DNA of 64,000 nt from contig CAZOQS010000001.1 in assembly GCA_964582475.1 (NCBI GenBank), positions 62,001 to 126,000 of the forward strand, read 5' to 3'. A program made the position numbers and the translations under genes. This DNA comes from JAGOTP01 sp964582475. GTDB lineage: Bacteria > Patescibacteriota > Patescibacteriia > 2-12-FULL-60-25. Of the stretch, positions 15,490 to 23,519 are shown one piece after another. Under the pieces are notes generated by a model. It was not told the origin of the DNA, searched no databases, and saw only the letters and a list, made by a program, of their open reading frames with translations. How positions within the stretch are numbered: position 1 is the stretch's first letter; every line of letters starts with the position of its first letter.

Positions 15490-16634
15490 AGACGCAGAGC
15501 TGATTGGATAGGTTCAGCGAGATCATTCTCTTTCATGGCGCAGGTCGCGGGCTTGGTCAGTGTCACGATGACGGTGCTTTTTTGGTACTTGTAGCGTTGC
15601 GCCGCCAGCTTCTCATTCTCAAAATCCAAGGCCACTTTGATTTTGAGTTGGTCGATCTCGATGTTTGGATCGGTGAGGTTGAGGTTCATTCGTTCCAAGC
15701 GCCAGCGCATGTTTTCAACTCCCTCGCCCTCTTTGTCCCATGCCGTAACCTGCACGCTCGACTTCAAGCCCTTGTGCGAGATGCGCAGGCTCATCACGTC
15801 AGCACCGAGCACGCCAACCTCGGGGAGTGGTCGGAACGTAAAGGTGCGATCCTGAATCGGGGAGAGGTCGTACTTCACGACATCGGTCGAGTTGATGTCC
15901 TTTTCGTAAATGGTTTGAACGAACGTCGCGGCGAGATCGGTCTTTTTCTGCAAACGCCCTTTTGCTTTCACCTTGAGTTGTTTGCGATCTGGTCTACAAA
16001 GGAAGTAGACCTTCAGCGTTGGCTGATAGACGGCGGAACGGTTCAGCTTTCCATCTTTATCGAAAATCGGCTCTTTATGGGCGTAGTCTTGGGGATGGCA
16101 GACGAAGCAGGTGTACCCGTCTTTCTCCACCACATCCACTTCGCAAAGTGTTCCGCGCCATTCCTTGCTATGGAAGTATCCCGCGATGGCTTTGGCGAGC
16201 AGCTCTTTTTTCTGAACCGCTGTTTCTTTGTCGATGTATGGAGCGCGAAACGTAACCCAACCCTCGACGTTCTCGACCTCGAAATGGGTAGCCACGGAAC
16301 GGAAAGCGTTTTGCTGGTTCAGGTATGTCCAGATCGCGCGGTCATGCGGCGGTTGATCCTCGAACCCTTTGGGAGTTGCGACGTTCGTCTCCTGCATCTT
16401 CTGGATCAACATCTGTGATCCCTTCTCATTTGCGAGTTCGCCGATTTCCTCGAAGTCGGCTTGAACGGTTTTTTGCACTTCCGCGTCGAGAGCTTCAAAG
16501 CTCTTGATGAACGATGCGATGTTTTTGTCTGCCTCGCCGTCCGTTTTGATGTCGATACCGAGATTCTGCCTCGTGCAGTACTCGTTCAACGCGGACGGCG
16601 TGGTGCGACGGACGAAGTCCGGCAAGTTGAACAT
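15465..16634 (-). CDS. Unknown element protein A (389 aa), first gene of a two-gene cassette
   Basis: I do not recognise this protein. The first 95 residues are helical and acidic ('ASFIKSFEALDAEVQKTVQADFEEIGELANEKG'). The rest is rich in beta-strands, with 'GWVTFRAPYIDKETAVQKKELL', a small Cys pair in 'GYTCFVCHPQDY' and a C-terminal barrel-like region ('ADVMSLRISHKGLKSSVQVTAWD'). There is no signal peptide or membrane helix. It has its own promoter with a perfect TTGACA, faces the type III R-M operon across a short divergent region, and shares a 25-base overlap with gene B. I can rule out obvious nuclease, kinase or methyltransferase motifs but cannot assign a role. Confidence 0.68.
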   Translation of the reverse strand: MFNLPDFVRRTTPSALNEYCTRQNLGIDIKTDGEADKNIASFIKSFEALDAEVQKTVQADFEEIGELANEKGSQMLIQKMQETNVATPKGFEDQPPHDRAIWTYLNQQNAFRSVATHFEVENVEGWVTFRAPYIDKETAVQKKELLAKAIAGYFHSKEWRGTLCEVDVVEKDGYTCFVCHPQDYAHKEPIFDKDGKLNRSAVYQPTLKVYFLCRPDRKQLKVKAKGRLQKKTDLAATFVQTIYEKDINSTDVVKYDLSPIQDRTFTFRPLPEVGVLGADVMSLRISHKGLKSSVQVTAWDKEGEGVENMRWRLERMNLNLTDPNIEIDQLKIKVALDFENEKLAAQRYKYQKSTVIVTLTKPATCAMKENDLAEPIQSALRLWKFCNEE

Positions 16635-16671
16635 AGGTTGTGGGTAATAGTTGGTTTTGAAATCTGGCGGT

Positions 16672-16701
16672 ATTCTGTTCGCTTGAGTATACTTATGTCA
16701 A
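16672..16701 (-). promoter_or_regulatory. Promoter of the two-gene cassette
   Basis: On the minus strand TTGACA (16701-16696) and CAGAAT (16677-16672) are 18 bp apart. The -35 is part of the imperfect palindrome CTTGA...GTATAC...TCAAG, which may also be an operator for the small HTH protein encoded just to the right. Confidence 0.5.
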
Positions 16702-16722
16702 GTCGTGATAAGCGATTTTCTT

Positions 16723-16914
16723 ATGCCAACACATCAACAACTCCCCGACATCCTGACACTCCAACAGGCCGCCGAGGTGCTGAACTGCCATCCCAACACG
16801 CTCCGACAGTGGGATCGCAAAGGCATCCTCCCCGCAATACGCTTCGGAAACAGAGGCGATAGACGCTACAAGAAAGAAGACATCCTCAAGTTACTGGAAC
16901 GGCGTCACAAATAG
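16723..16914 (+). CDS. Excisionase/MerR-like helix-turn-helix protein
   Basis: This 63-residue protein is a single MerR-superfamily winged helix of the kind found in excisionases and small regulators. The sequence 'ILTLQQAAEVLNCHPNTLRQW' forms the HTH, and 'KGILPAIRFGNRGDRRYKKEDI' is the wing with its basic residues. The ATG at 16723 gives the normal start, and six further in-frame codons upstream are unlikely to be used. It sits between the divergent unknown cassette and the type III modification gene (27 bases before it). It may therefore repress one or both, or act as the directionality factor of the serine recombinase. I cannot decide between these. Confidence 0.78.
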   Translation: MPTHQQLPDILTLQQAAEVLNCHPNTLRQWDRKGILPAIRFGNRGDRRYKKEDILKLLERRHK

Positions 16915-16941
16915 CGTATTGATTCAACCATTACTATTACT

Positions 16942-18783
16942 ATGAAGAACGAAAACAAGACTCAAGAAATCGAAAAGCTCCAAGGCCGAGCGATGCTCCG
17001 CTGGGATGGCAAGAAGCCGCTCGAACGCGTTGACTACTACCCAGCGCAGGAAAAGGAAATCTACGGCGATAAGAAGTCCAAGGAGTTCAACAAGCTGTTT
17101 TGGGGAGACAATCTGCAAGTGCTCGGCCACCTGATGAAGGAGTATCGGGGAAAGGTTGACCTGATCTACATCGACCCTCCTTTTGATAGCAAGGTTGACT
17201 ATGTAAAAACAGTGAAGTTCCGAGGTGAAATGATCGAAGGTCAACAGCAAGGGCTGATCGAAGAAAAGCAGTATGGCGACATTTGGGATAAAGATGAGTA
17301 TTTGCAGTTCATGTTTGATCGTCTTGTGTTGATGAGGGAGTTGCTATCGGAAAGTGGGACGATTTACTTGCATTGTGATTGGCATAAAAACGCCTACATC
17401 CGCTTGGTTATGGATGAGGTTTTTGGTGAGGAGAACTTTACCAACGAGATCATCTGGTATTACTGGAACAAGTTCCAGATGCGCGACATGAGGTCTTATG
17501 CGAGGAACCATGACAACATCCTCGTCTATTCAAAGAACCGAAGTCAGTCAAAGTTCTACCCGCAAACGCAACCGCTCGACCGTCCGAAAAAGTTGAAAAG
17601 GATTTTCTGGGATGCGGAGAAGGGTCGTATCCAAAATAGAAAGGATGAAGAAGGTCATGTTGTTTACGATGATGTTTACGATGAAAAAGTTGACGATGTT
17701 TGGGATATTCCGTATTTGGGAACCACGTCAAAGGAGCGGAGCGATTATCCAACTCAAAAACCTGAAGAGCTTGTCGAACGTGTCATTCGTTCATCTTCGG
17801 AGGTTGGCGATTTGGTTCTTGATTGTTTTGTTGGCAGTGGAACTACCGCCGCCGCCGCCCAAAAGATGGGAAGAAGGTGGATCGCGTGTGACATCAACAT
17901 TGGCGCTATTCAGACTACTACCAAACGCCTGAATCAAATCACCGAGGCGCAACTCCACGGTGAAACAGACAAAGACGCATGGTCGCTTCCAACGGAAGGA
18001 ATCAATGAGGCAAAGAAAAAGACGGTTTTCGGATTCAAAGTGTTCAACGTCAACGACTATGACGTGTTCAAAAACGAGATTGAGGCCAAAGAGATTATCC
18101 TTGAGATGTACGGTGTAGAAAGAGCGCGGCTGAGCTACTTCGACGGCGTTCTCGACAACCGATTCGTGAAGGTCATGCCGCTCAATCGCGTCTTGAGCAA
18201 GAAAGACATGGACGTGGTTATCAAAGGCATCAAGGACAATCTCGACAGCTTTGAGGTAAAGACGAAATCACGTCATGGGGAGGCGGTATACGAGCAAGGT
18301 GTGACCGTGTTCTGTTCGGGTCTTGAGATGGACGCGCTCGACTATCTGAAAAAGAAAAACGATACGGGTGTCGAGGTTGATGTGCGCGACATCTTGCTCG
18401 ACAAGCAGGGCGTCATCTTCAAGCAAAAGCCGGAAGCTGAAATCAGCGCGAAGCCAAAGGGCAACAAAATAACCGTGAAAATCGTGGATTTCATTTCTCC
18501 GATTCTGATGCGTAAGTTGGAGATCGAAAACGACAAGACGCTCAAGAAGGAGGCGAAGGCCAAAGTCGAAGACTTCCGTCAGATCATTGATAGCGTGGCG
18601 ATTGACGTGAACTACGACGGCAAGCTGTTCAATGCCGAGATCATCGACGTGCCAGCCAAGAACGAACTCATCAAGGCCGAATACGAAATCGAATACGCAA
18701 AGAAGGGCAAGCAGACGCTCGCCATCAAGATCGTTGATGTGCTCGGTGAGGAATACTTCGAGACCTTTGAGGCGACCGTCTAA
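16942..18783 (+). CDS. mod: Type III restriction-modification methyltransferase (Mod)
   Basis: This 613-residue DNA methyltransferase of the beta class recognises the target and methylates an adenine (or cytosine N4). The catalytic motif DPPF is near 77-80 ('VDLIYIDPPFDSK'), and the AdoMet-binding motif FVGSGTT near 296-302 comes after it, the order that defines the beta class. 'DYPTQKPEELVERVI' precedes motif I, as in type III Mod proteins. The region from about 340 to 600 is the less conserved target-recognition and Res-contact part. In type III systems Mod methylates one strand only and also directs Res to unmethylated sites in head-to-head pairs. The stop is 2 bases before the Res start. 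Confidence 0.93.
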   Translation: MKNENKTQEIEKLQGRAMLRWDGKKPLERVDYYPAQEKEIYGDKKSKEFNKLFWGDNLQVLGHLMKEYRGKVDLIYIDPPFDSKVDYVKTVKFRGEMIEGQQQGLIEEKQYGDIWDKDEYLQFMFDRLVLMRELLSESGTIYLHCDWHKNAYIRLVMDEVFGEENFTNEIIWYYWNKFQMRDMRSYARNHDNILVYSKNRSQSKFYPQTQPLDRPKKLKRIFWDAEKGRIQNRKDEEGHVVYDDVYDEKVDDVWDIPYLGTTSKERSDYPTQKPEELVERVIRSSSEVGDLVLDCFVGSGTTAAAAQKMGRRWIACDINIGAIQTTTKRLNQITEAQLHGETDKDAWSLPTEGINEAKKKTVFGFKVFNVNDYDVFKNEIEAKEIILEMYGVERARLSYFDGVLDNRFVKVMPLNRVLSKKDMDVVIKGIKDNLDSFEVKTKSRHGEAVYEQGVTVFCSGLEMDALDYLKKKNDTGVEVDVRDILLDKQGVIFKQKPEAEISAKPKGNKITVKIVDFISPILMRKLEIENDKTLKKEAKAKVEDFRQIIDSVAIDVNYDGKLFNAEIIDVPAKNELIKAEYEIEYAKKGKQTLAIKIVDVLGEEYFETFEATV

Positions 18784-18785
18784 CT

Positions 18786-21314
18786 ATGGAAACGTCATTT
18801 CTGAAAGCGCTACAGGCCAAAGTGGTCGAATGGCGCGAGGGTGGACGCGAGGGCATCCAAAAGGAGACGCGTAACATCCTTGGTCATATCGAACGCATGG
18901 CGTTCCTGCATAGCCCGCAAATCGAGGCGTTGGAGACGTATATCTATCTCAAGGAGATCGTGGGCAACAAGCCGACGGTTGAGGTCTTCCGAGGCTTTTT
19001 TGGCAACGACAAAGACCTCTTGCTTGCCCTTGGCGTAAGCAAAGATAAAGCGTTCGACTACATCGGCAACGAGGACAAAATCAATGAAGTATTGCGTGAG
19101 GCGTTTGGAGATTCAGACTACGCGAATCAGGTCTACGCGCTCACGATGGGATCGGGCAAGACGGTGCTCATGGCCGTCATGATGACGTATGACTTTGTGC
19201 TTACGTTCTATCATCCAGAGGATAAACGATTTGCGAAAAACGCCCTCGTGTTCGCACCTGATACCACGATCATCGAAAGCCTGAAGGAGATCAAGACGTT
19301 CGACTATACGAAAGTCCTCCCCAAGGAATACGAGACCGTGATGCTCAACGTGAAGTATCACTATCTCGAAGACCCAAAGACGCCGCTCTCGCTTATCGAA
19401 GGCAGTAACTTCAACGTCGTTGTCTCGAACTCGCAAAAGATCATCATCAAGACGCGACGGGTCAAAATGGTTGGCAAGGTCAGCCTGTTCGCAGATGAGC
19501 GTGTGAAGGAACAAGAGGATGTGGTGAATAACCGTTTGCGTTCCATCCGTTCGCTCTCCAACCTCGCCGTGTTCGTCGATGAAGCGCACCACTCCTACGG
19601 GATGACGCTTGATGATGAGTTGAAAAAGGTGAAACAGACCATCGAATACCTGCATGGGAACTCGCCGCTCGTAGGCGTCATCAACCTCACGGGAACGCCG
19701 TACGTCAACAACATCATGATGCCGGATACCGTGTACCATTTCGGTCTCAAACAAGGCATTGAAAAAGGCATCCTGAAAAAGGTCTCATTCTACAAGTACG
19801 ATAACGTGAAGGACGAGGCGTTCGTCGCTGATGTGCTCGAATCGTTCTGGAAGCAGTACGGGGAGAAGCGGTTGGAAGGGAAGCTCCCCAAGATCGCGTT
19901 CTATGCCTCCGCGATTGCCGACATCCAAGAGAACCTCCGACCTTTGATTGAAAAGACACTCCGCAAGATGAAAATCTCGACGGACAAGGTGCTCGAATAC
20001 CACACCGAAGCCGAAGCCAGCAAAGAGGAGTTCCTGAAGCTCGATACGGCGGAAAGTGACAAGCAGTTCGTGCTCTTGGTTGGAAAAGGTACGGAAGGGT
20101 GGAACTGTAGATCACTCGTGGCGTGTGCGTTGTTCCGCAAACCAAAGAGCGCGATTTTCGTGCTTCAGTCTTCCACGCGCTGTTTGCGTTCCATTGGCGA
20201 CAACACGACGGATGCGAGCATCTACCTCTCCAAAGAAAACCACAAAGTACTCGATAACGAGCTACGCAACAACTTCGCCACGACGATTGATGAGCTGATG
20301 GGCAAGAAGCACGAAACGGTCGAGCACACGTTGCAGGTTCAAAAGACCAAGCGCCTGACAGTAAAGAAAGAGGTGCGCGAGCTGAAGTCCGTACAACGCA
20401 AGAAGATCGAGGACATCAAGATCGACCTGACCAAGGCGGAATCGGAGAAGTATGTCTCGCTCGTAACCAAGGGCGGGATCGAAACGAACTTGCTCAAAGA
20501 AGCGGAGTACAAAGCCGCTGTTGAGATGGGTCGCATCCTGAAGCAAAAGGGCGACATGTCGTTCTATGAGGTGCTGGAGTTCTTGAACCGACGAACGCAT
20601 ATCGACTGTCTTGAGCTGAAACGGCTTTTCGTCGGCAACCGCGTCTCCCCAGAGAAGCTCGTGGATGCCGTGAACGAAAACAAGTCGGTGCTGTACTACC
20701 TGATTGATGTCTTGCTCGCCAACATCTACGACTACGAGGAAACGGTGCAAACCGTTGAGGAGGTCATCGAGCTGACCAAGAACTACCCGTTCAAAATCAC
20801 GATAGACGCGAACAAACAAAGTCTGGTCATCTATCGAGAAGATCACGCGGGGAGGCTTGGCTTCCATATCAACCCGTACAACTTCGATAGTGGCGACGAA
20901 AAAGACATCTTCCTCCACATGCAAGGCGCGTTGGAGAAGGACGAGGCCATCGTGGACATCTACTTCACGGGTGGCGTGCCGATTCCATCGCATAACGACT
21001 TCTTCTTCGAGTACCGCGATCCGGCGCAGGATAACCGCGTAGCCAAGTATTTCCCTGACTTCCTGATTGAAACGACCAAGGGGAGGTATCTGGTGATCGA
21101 GGTGAAAGCAGGTGATGAACAGACGGAGTATGAGCGGAACAAACGCGAATACGGGCGCGATCAAAGCCTGTTCAACACGGTTTTTGCCAAAGAGGTCGGG
21201 TTCGAGGACTTCCGCAAACACAACAAAGAGTTTGAGTACCGCGTCGTGTTCAGCACGAGCTTGCGAGAGTGGCAGAAGCAACTCATGGACGCGATGCGAT
21301 TGATTCAGCAATAA
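18786..21314 (+). CDS. res: Type III restriction enzyme, Res subunit
   Basis: This 842-residue protein joins a superfamily 2 helicase to a nuclease. Walker A 'TMGSGKT' is at about 121-127, DEAH at about 264-267 in 'FVDEAHHSYG', motif III 'LTGTPY' follows near 302, and a late motif 'LVGKGTEGWNC' falls near 430. The C-terminal PD-(D/E)xK nuclease has 'KYFPDFLIE' near 757 and 'YLVIEVKAG' near 770. With Mod it cuts DNA 25-27 bp from the site after ATP-driven sliding. No frameshift or premature stop is present, so the system looks functional. It lies 9 bases before the P-loop kinase, forming one operon. Confidence 0.92.
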   Translation: METSFLKALQAKVVEWREGGREGIQKETRNILGHIERMAFLHSPQIEALETYIYLKEIVGNKPTVEVFRGFFGNDKDLLLALGVSKDKAFDYIGNEDKINEVLREAFGDSDYANQVYALTMGSGKTVLMAVMMTYDFVLTFYHPEDKRFAKNALVFAPDTTIIESLKEIKTFDYTKVLPKEYETVMLNVKYHYLEDPKTPLSLIEGSNFNVVVSNSQKIIIKTRRVKMVGKVSLFADERVKEQEDVVNNRLRSIRSLSNLAVFVDEAHHSYGMTLDDELKKVKQTIEYLHGNSPLVGVINLTGTPYVNNIMMPDTVYHFGLKQGIEKGILKKVSFYKYDNVKDEAFVADVLESFWKQYGEKRLEGKLPKIAFYASAIADIQENLRPLIEKTLRKMKISTDKVLEYHTEAEASKEEFLKLDTAESDKQFVLLVGKGTEGWNCRSLVACALFRKPKSAIFVLQSSTRCLRSIGDNTTDASIYLSKENHKVLDNELRNNFATTIDELMGKKHETVEHTLQVQKTKRLTVKKEVRELKSVQRKKIEDIKIDLTKAESEKYVSLVTKGGIETNLLKEAEYKAAVEMGRILKQKGDMSFYEVLEFLNRRTHIDCLELKRLFVGNRVSPEKLVDAVNENKSVLYYLIDVLLANIYDYEETVQTVEEVIELTKNYPFKITIDANKQSLVIYREDHAGRLGFHINPYNFDSGDEKDIFLHMQGALEKDEAIVDIYFTGGVPIPSHNDFFFEYRDPAQDNRVAKYFPDFLIETTKGRYLVIEVKAGDEQTEYERNKREYGRDQSLFNTVFAKEVGFEDFRKHNKEFEYRVVFSTSLREWQKQLMDAMRLIQQ

Positions 21315-21323
21315 CGACGACGT

Positions 21324-21875
21324 ATGCAAAGTAAAATTGTTATCATCACTGGATTACCTGCCTCTGGGAAAACGACGATAGGTAAAGAGCTGGCGAGGCG
21401 TATGGGTATCCCTTTTGTCTCAAAAGATGACATAAAGGAGCTGATGTTCGATGGGCTGGGATGGAAAGATCGAGAGTGGTCAAAAAAGCTCGGCCTTGTA
21501 TCTTATGATTTGCTTTATTACTTCGCCGAAGCTCTGTTGAGAGCAAATAGGTCATTCATGATTGAGAGTAACTTCAAGCCCGAGTTCGATAATCCGAAGT
21601 TCGTTGCCTTGAAAGAAAAGTACGATTTCAACGTTTTTCAAATCCTCTGTAAAGCTGACGGTGATGTTTTGTTTGAGCGTTTCAAAAAGCGTTCTGAATC
21701 AGGACAGAGACATGCAGGTCATGTCGATACAGCAAACTATGACGAGTTCAAAAACACGCTTCTTTCTGGCCGTTGCGAACCGTTAGCCATACGAGGGAGG
21801 ATCATCGAGATTGATACAACTGATTTCAACAAGGTTGATGTCGACGCCCTATTTCAACAAGTAAACGGGGATTGA
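21324..21875 (+). CDS. P-loop kinase-like protein (AAA_33 / zeta-toxin-like)
   Basis: This 183-residue protein carries Walker A 'GLPASGKTT' at 10-18, then 'GIPFVSKDDIKELMFDGLGW' and 'SFMIESNFKPEF', and a lid-like 'ERFKKRSESGQRHAGHVDT'. This organisation resembles small-molecule or nucleotide kinases such as the AAA_33 and zeta-toxin groups. It is the last gene of the type III R-M operon and the last gene of the element. It could be a toxin-like accessory, an antibiotic-inactivating phosphotransferase or a metabolic kinase; the sequence does not decide. No antitoxin gene is apparent. Confidence 0.75.
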   Translation: MQSKIVIITGLPASGKTTIGKELARRMGIPFVSKDDIKELMFDGLGWKDREWSKKLGLVSYDLLYYFAEALLRANRSFMIESNFKPEFDNPKFVALKEKYDFNVFQILCKADGDVLFERFKKRSESGQRHAGHVDTANYDEFKNTLLSGRCEPLAIRGRIIEIDTTDFNKVDVDALFQQVNGD

Positions 21876-21962
21876 TAAGTAAGTCTATCCTTTTTGGTAG
21901 TCAGGGATGTATGAACACGGTGGCAGATTCTCTATAGCAGTGCGGACAACCTCGACAATGTG

Positions 21963-21970
21963 ACCCCATC
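21963..21970 (+). repeat. attR core (direct repeat, right)
   Basis: ACCCCATC, identical to 8431-8438. Sequence to the right is inferred host DNA: it continues directly into a terminator that fits the end of the tRNA-His transcript. Confidence 0.68.
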
Positions 21971-21973
21971 AGG

Positions 21974-22005
21974 AATCGAGCTGGCAACAGCTCGATTTTT
22001 GTTTT
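21974..22005 (+). terminator. Rho-independent terminator, probably the original tRNA-His terminator
   Basis: AATCGAGCTG (21974-21983) pairs with CAGCTCGATT (21988-21997) around GCAA, followed by TTTGTTTT. No gene of the element ends nearby in a way that needs it (the kinase stops 98 bases earlier). In the uninterrupted chromosome it would lie 3 bases after the att core behind tRNA-His. Confidence 0.8.
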
Positions 22006-22103
22006 ACATAAAGAGACGCAATTCACTTTACTGAGATTCAATAAGTCGTATATTCCACAAGGAGGGACGATTGAGCTAGAATAGCGATACAATTTTTCTC
22101 TGT

Positions 22104-23129
22104 ATGAACATGAATAAAATGGGGACCTCACCTGAACACGCTGCACAGCCGAAGTTGAGAGATACGCTGAGGGAGCTGTATGTAGACCATCCACTCGAGT
22201 CGCCAAAGCCTGTCCTAAAGCAGTGGAGCAAAGGTTCGGAGCGCCCTCTTCCAACGGATCGAGAAAATATACGCCGTGAAATGATCGGTGTTTCAGCATA
22301 CTTTATTCAGAAAATTTGGCAGTCTGCTGAAGGGATTATTGCGGCCCATCCTCCGGGTGCGTCTGAGCTCATCGTTGATCAGCGGGCGCAGACGTTTCGT
22401 CGAGCTCCAGATATTGATAGGCAAAGGTTGAATCCGTTTCTCGGTCAGACCCCGCAAGAGGCGATGACCGTTATCTATACGTGGATGGCGAACACGCTGA
22501 GTCTTGGGATGCGGGAGGTATGGGACGGACTAGAGCGTGATGATAAAGAGCCCGTTCCAAGCTGGGATTTAAAAACATTCCATCGATATCAGCAGCTTTT
22601 ATCAATGGGTAGCAAACGTGTGCCTGATGCTGCGGATCATATTCGGCGTGGAATCTCTGTGGCGTTGCGCGTCGTCGGTTCCTATTTTGCGCATGTCGAT
22701 CAGGCGTTCCAGGTAAGAGAAGGGCGTACCATTACGGTGGCAGAAGCAAAACAAATCCTCACGAACAGCGCACAGACCATTCGATTGACCGCCGGTATGT
22801 ATGTGAATACGCTGAATGAACTTGATGATCTTATGTCTGATCCTTTGGGTGAAGAAAAATTGTATCGAGCCGACAGTATTGTGCTTGTGGGGCAGGGAGA
22901 CGATCTACGCCTAGAGCCAGCGTCTCATTTGCATAGGCAGTTAAGCGAACTACCAGCAGTGCCTGGTCAACGCACAGGTTGCCCCGCCCTAATCGCGAAA
23001 GGCACAGATGGGAAGAGTGTTATTGATGGGTTGTTGGAGTGGTATATGTCCATGGCGGACGAGTTTTATTTCCCTCGTTTAGAGGAATTTATGAAAAATG
23101 CAGAGATACGCCGAAAAGCTGGCGTTTGA
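22104..23129 (+). CDS. Hypothetical protein (341 aa)
   Basis: I do not recognise this protein. It is soluble and mostly helical, without a signal peptide. Notable segments are 'RREMIGVSAYFIQKIWQSAEGIIAAHPPG', 'EAMTVIYTWMANTLSLGMREVWDGLERDD' and a C-terminal 'PGQRTGCPALIAKGTDGKSVIDGLLEWY'. That last segment looks like a conserved site and includes one of the very few cysteines. It is the first host gene right of the integrated element. TACAAT lies 10 bases before the ATG, so the mRNA is probably leaderless. Codon use is like the core genes. Confidence 0.7.
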   Translation: MNMNKMGTSPEHAAQPKLRDTLRELYVDHPLESPKPVLKQWSKGSERPLPTDRENIRREMIGVSAYFIQKIWQSAEGIIAAHPPGASELIVDQRAQTFRRAPDIDRQRLNPFLGQTPQEAMTVIYTWMANTLSLGMREVWDGLERDDKEPVPSWDLKTFHRYQQLLSMGSKRVPDAADHIRRGISVALRVVGSYFAHVDQAFQVREGRTITVAEAKQILTNSAQTIRLTAGMYVNTLNELDDLMSDPLGEEKLYRADSIVLVGQGDDLRLEPASHLHRQLSELPAVPGQRTGCPALIAKGTDGKSVIDGLLEWYMSMADEFYFPRLEEFMKNAEIRRKAGV

Positions 23130-23180
23130 TCTCTTCCGCAGTTTCTTTCAAAAGCAACCACATGGTACTCTCAAGCGGCT

Positions 23181-23477
23181 ATGCGCTCTTTTGTTCGCCG
23201 ACTCTTTGATAATGGTCGGCATAAGCACTGGGTGGACTACTTAGCCGAAGTGAACAGTGTCATTTCGGCGATCGCACTCTTTCCTCAGTTGTTTGCGTTA
23301 CTAAGAGGTCGGTCAGCGGAGGGGCTGTCGTTATTGTCTTTTTTTCTGATCGCGTTGAATAGCTGTGTTTGGCTTATGTACGGGATCCATCGACGCACGC
23401 CTCCGCTTATCATCTCATCGATCTGTAACGCGTTGGCATCGATGGGGATTTTGATTCTGGTGTTTCTTCAAGCCTAA
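23181..23477 (+). CDS. SemiSWEET / PQ-loop membrane transporter
   Basis: This 98-residue protein has three transmembrane helices (about 24-42, 50-69, 75-96) and one PQ-loop motif at 35-36 in 'ISAIALFPQLFALLRGRSAEGLSLLSF'. SemiSWEETs work as dimers that pass sugars down their gradient. In a bacterium of this kind it may take up sugars from a host or the surroundings. The extra 18-residue basic N-terminus (MRSFVRRLFDNGRHKHW) is unusual, but no better start was found. It is convergent with the Kef-type antiporter. Confidence 0.85.
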   Translation: MRSFVRRLFDNGRHKHWVDYLAEVNSVISAIALFPQLFALLRGRSAEGLSLLSFFLIALNSCVWLMYGIHRRTPPLIISSICNALASMGILILVFLQA

Positions 23478-23519
23478 GCAGCGCGTCTAGCGTTTTGCGA
23501 GTCTAGAGCAAGTTGAGCA

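Larger units (their letters stand above)
8431..21970. mobile_element. 13.5-kb integrative element in tRNA-His carrying a type III R-M system
   Basis: The element is bounded by the direct repeat ACCCCATC at 8431-8438 and 21963-21970. At its left end is a leftward large serine recombinase. The interior holds leftward genes for zinc-finger, KHGL-type and small unknown proteins, a Toprim primase/ATPase, a DUF5659-like protein and a two-gene unknown cassette. Divergently it carries a small HTH protein, type III Mod and Res and a P-loop kinase. There are no capsid, tail, terminase or conjugation genes, so it looks like a non-conjugative integrative element or satellite. Just beyond the right repeat is a terminator suited to tRNA-His, as expected if the element pushed it away. 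Confidence 0.8.

Noticed and set aside
15504..16418. Open frame of 304 codons on the plus strand
   Set aside because: Antisense to unknown protein A, which has the promoter, the overlap with gene B and the more natural composition. The plus-strand product is rich in odd repeats of V, L, H and G.
20262..21329. Open frame of 355 codons on the minus strand
   Set aside because: It lies wholly opposite the Res helicase-nuclease; its product shows no motifs.
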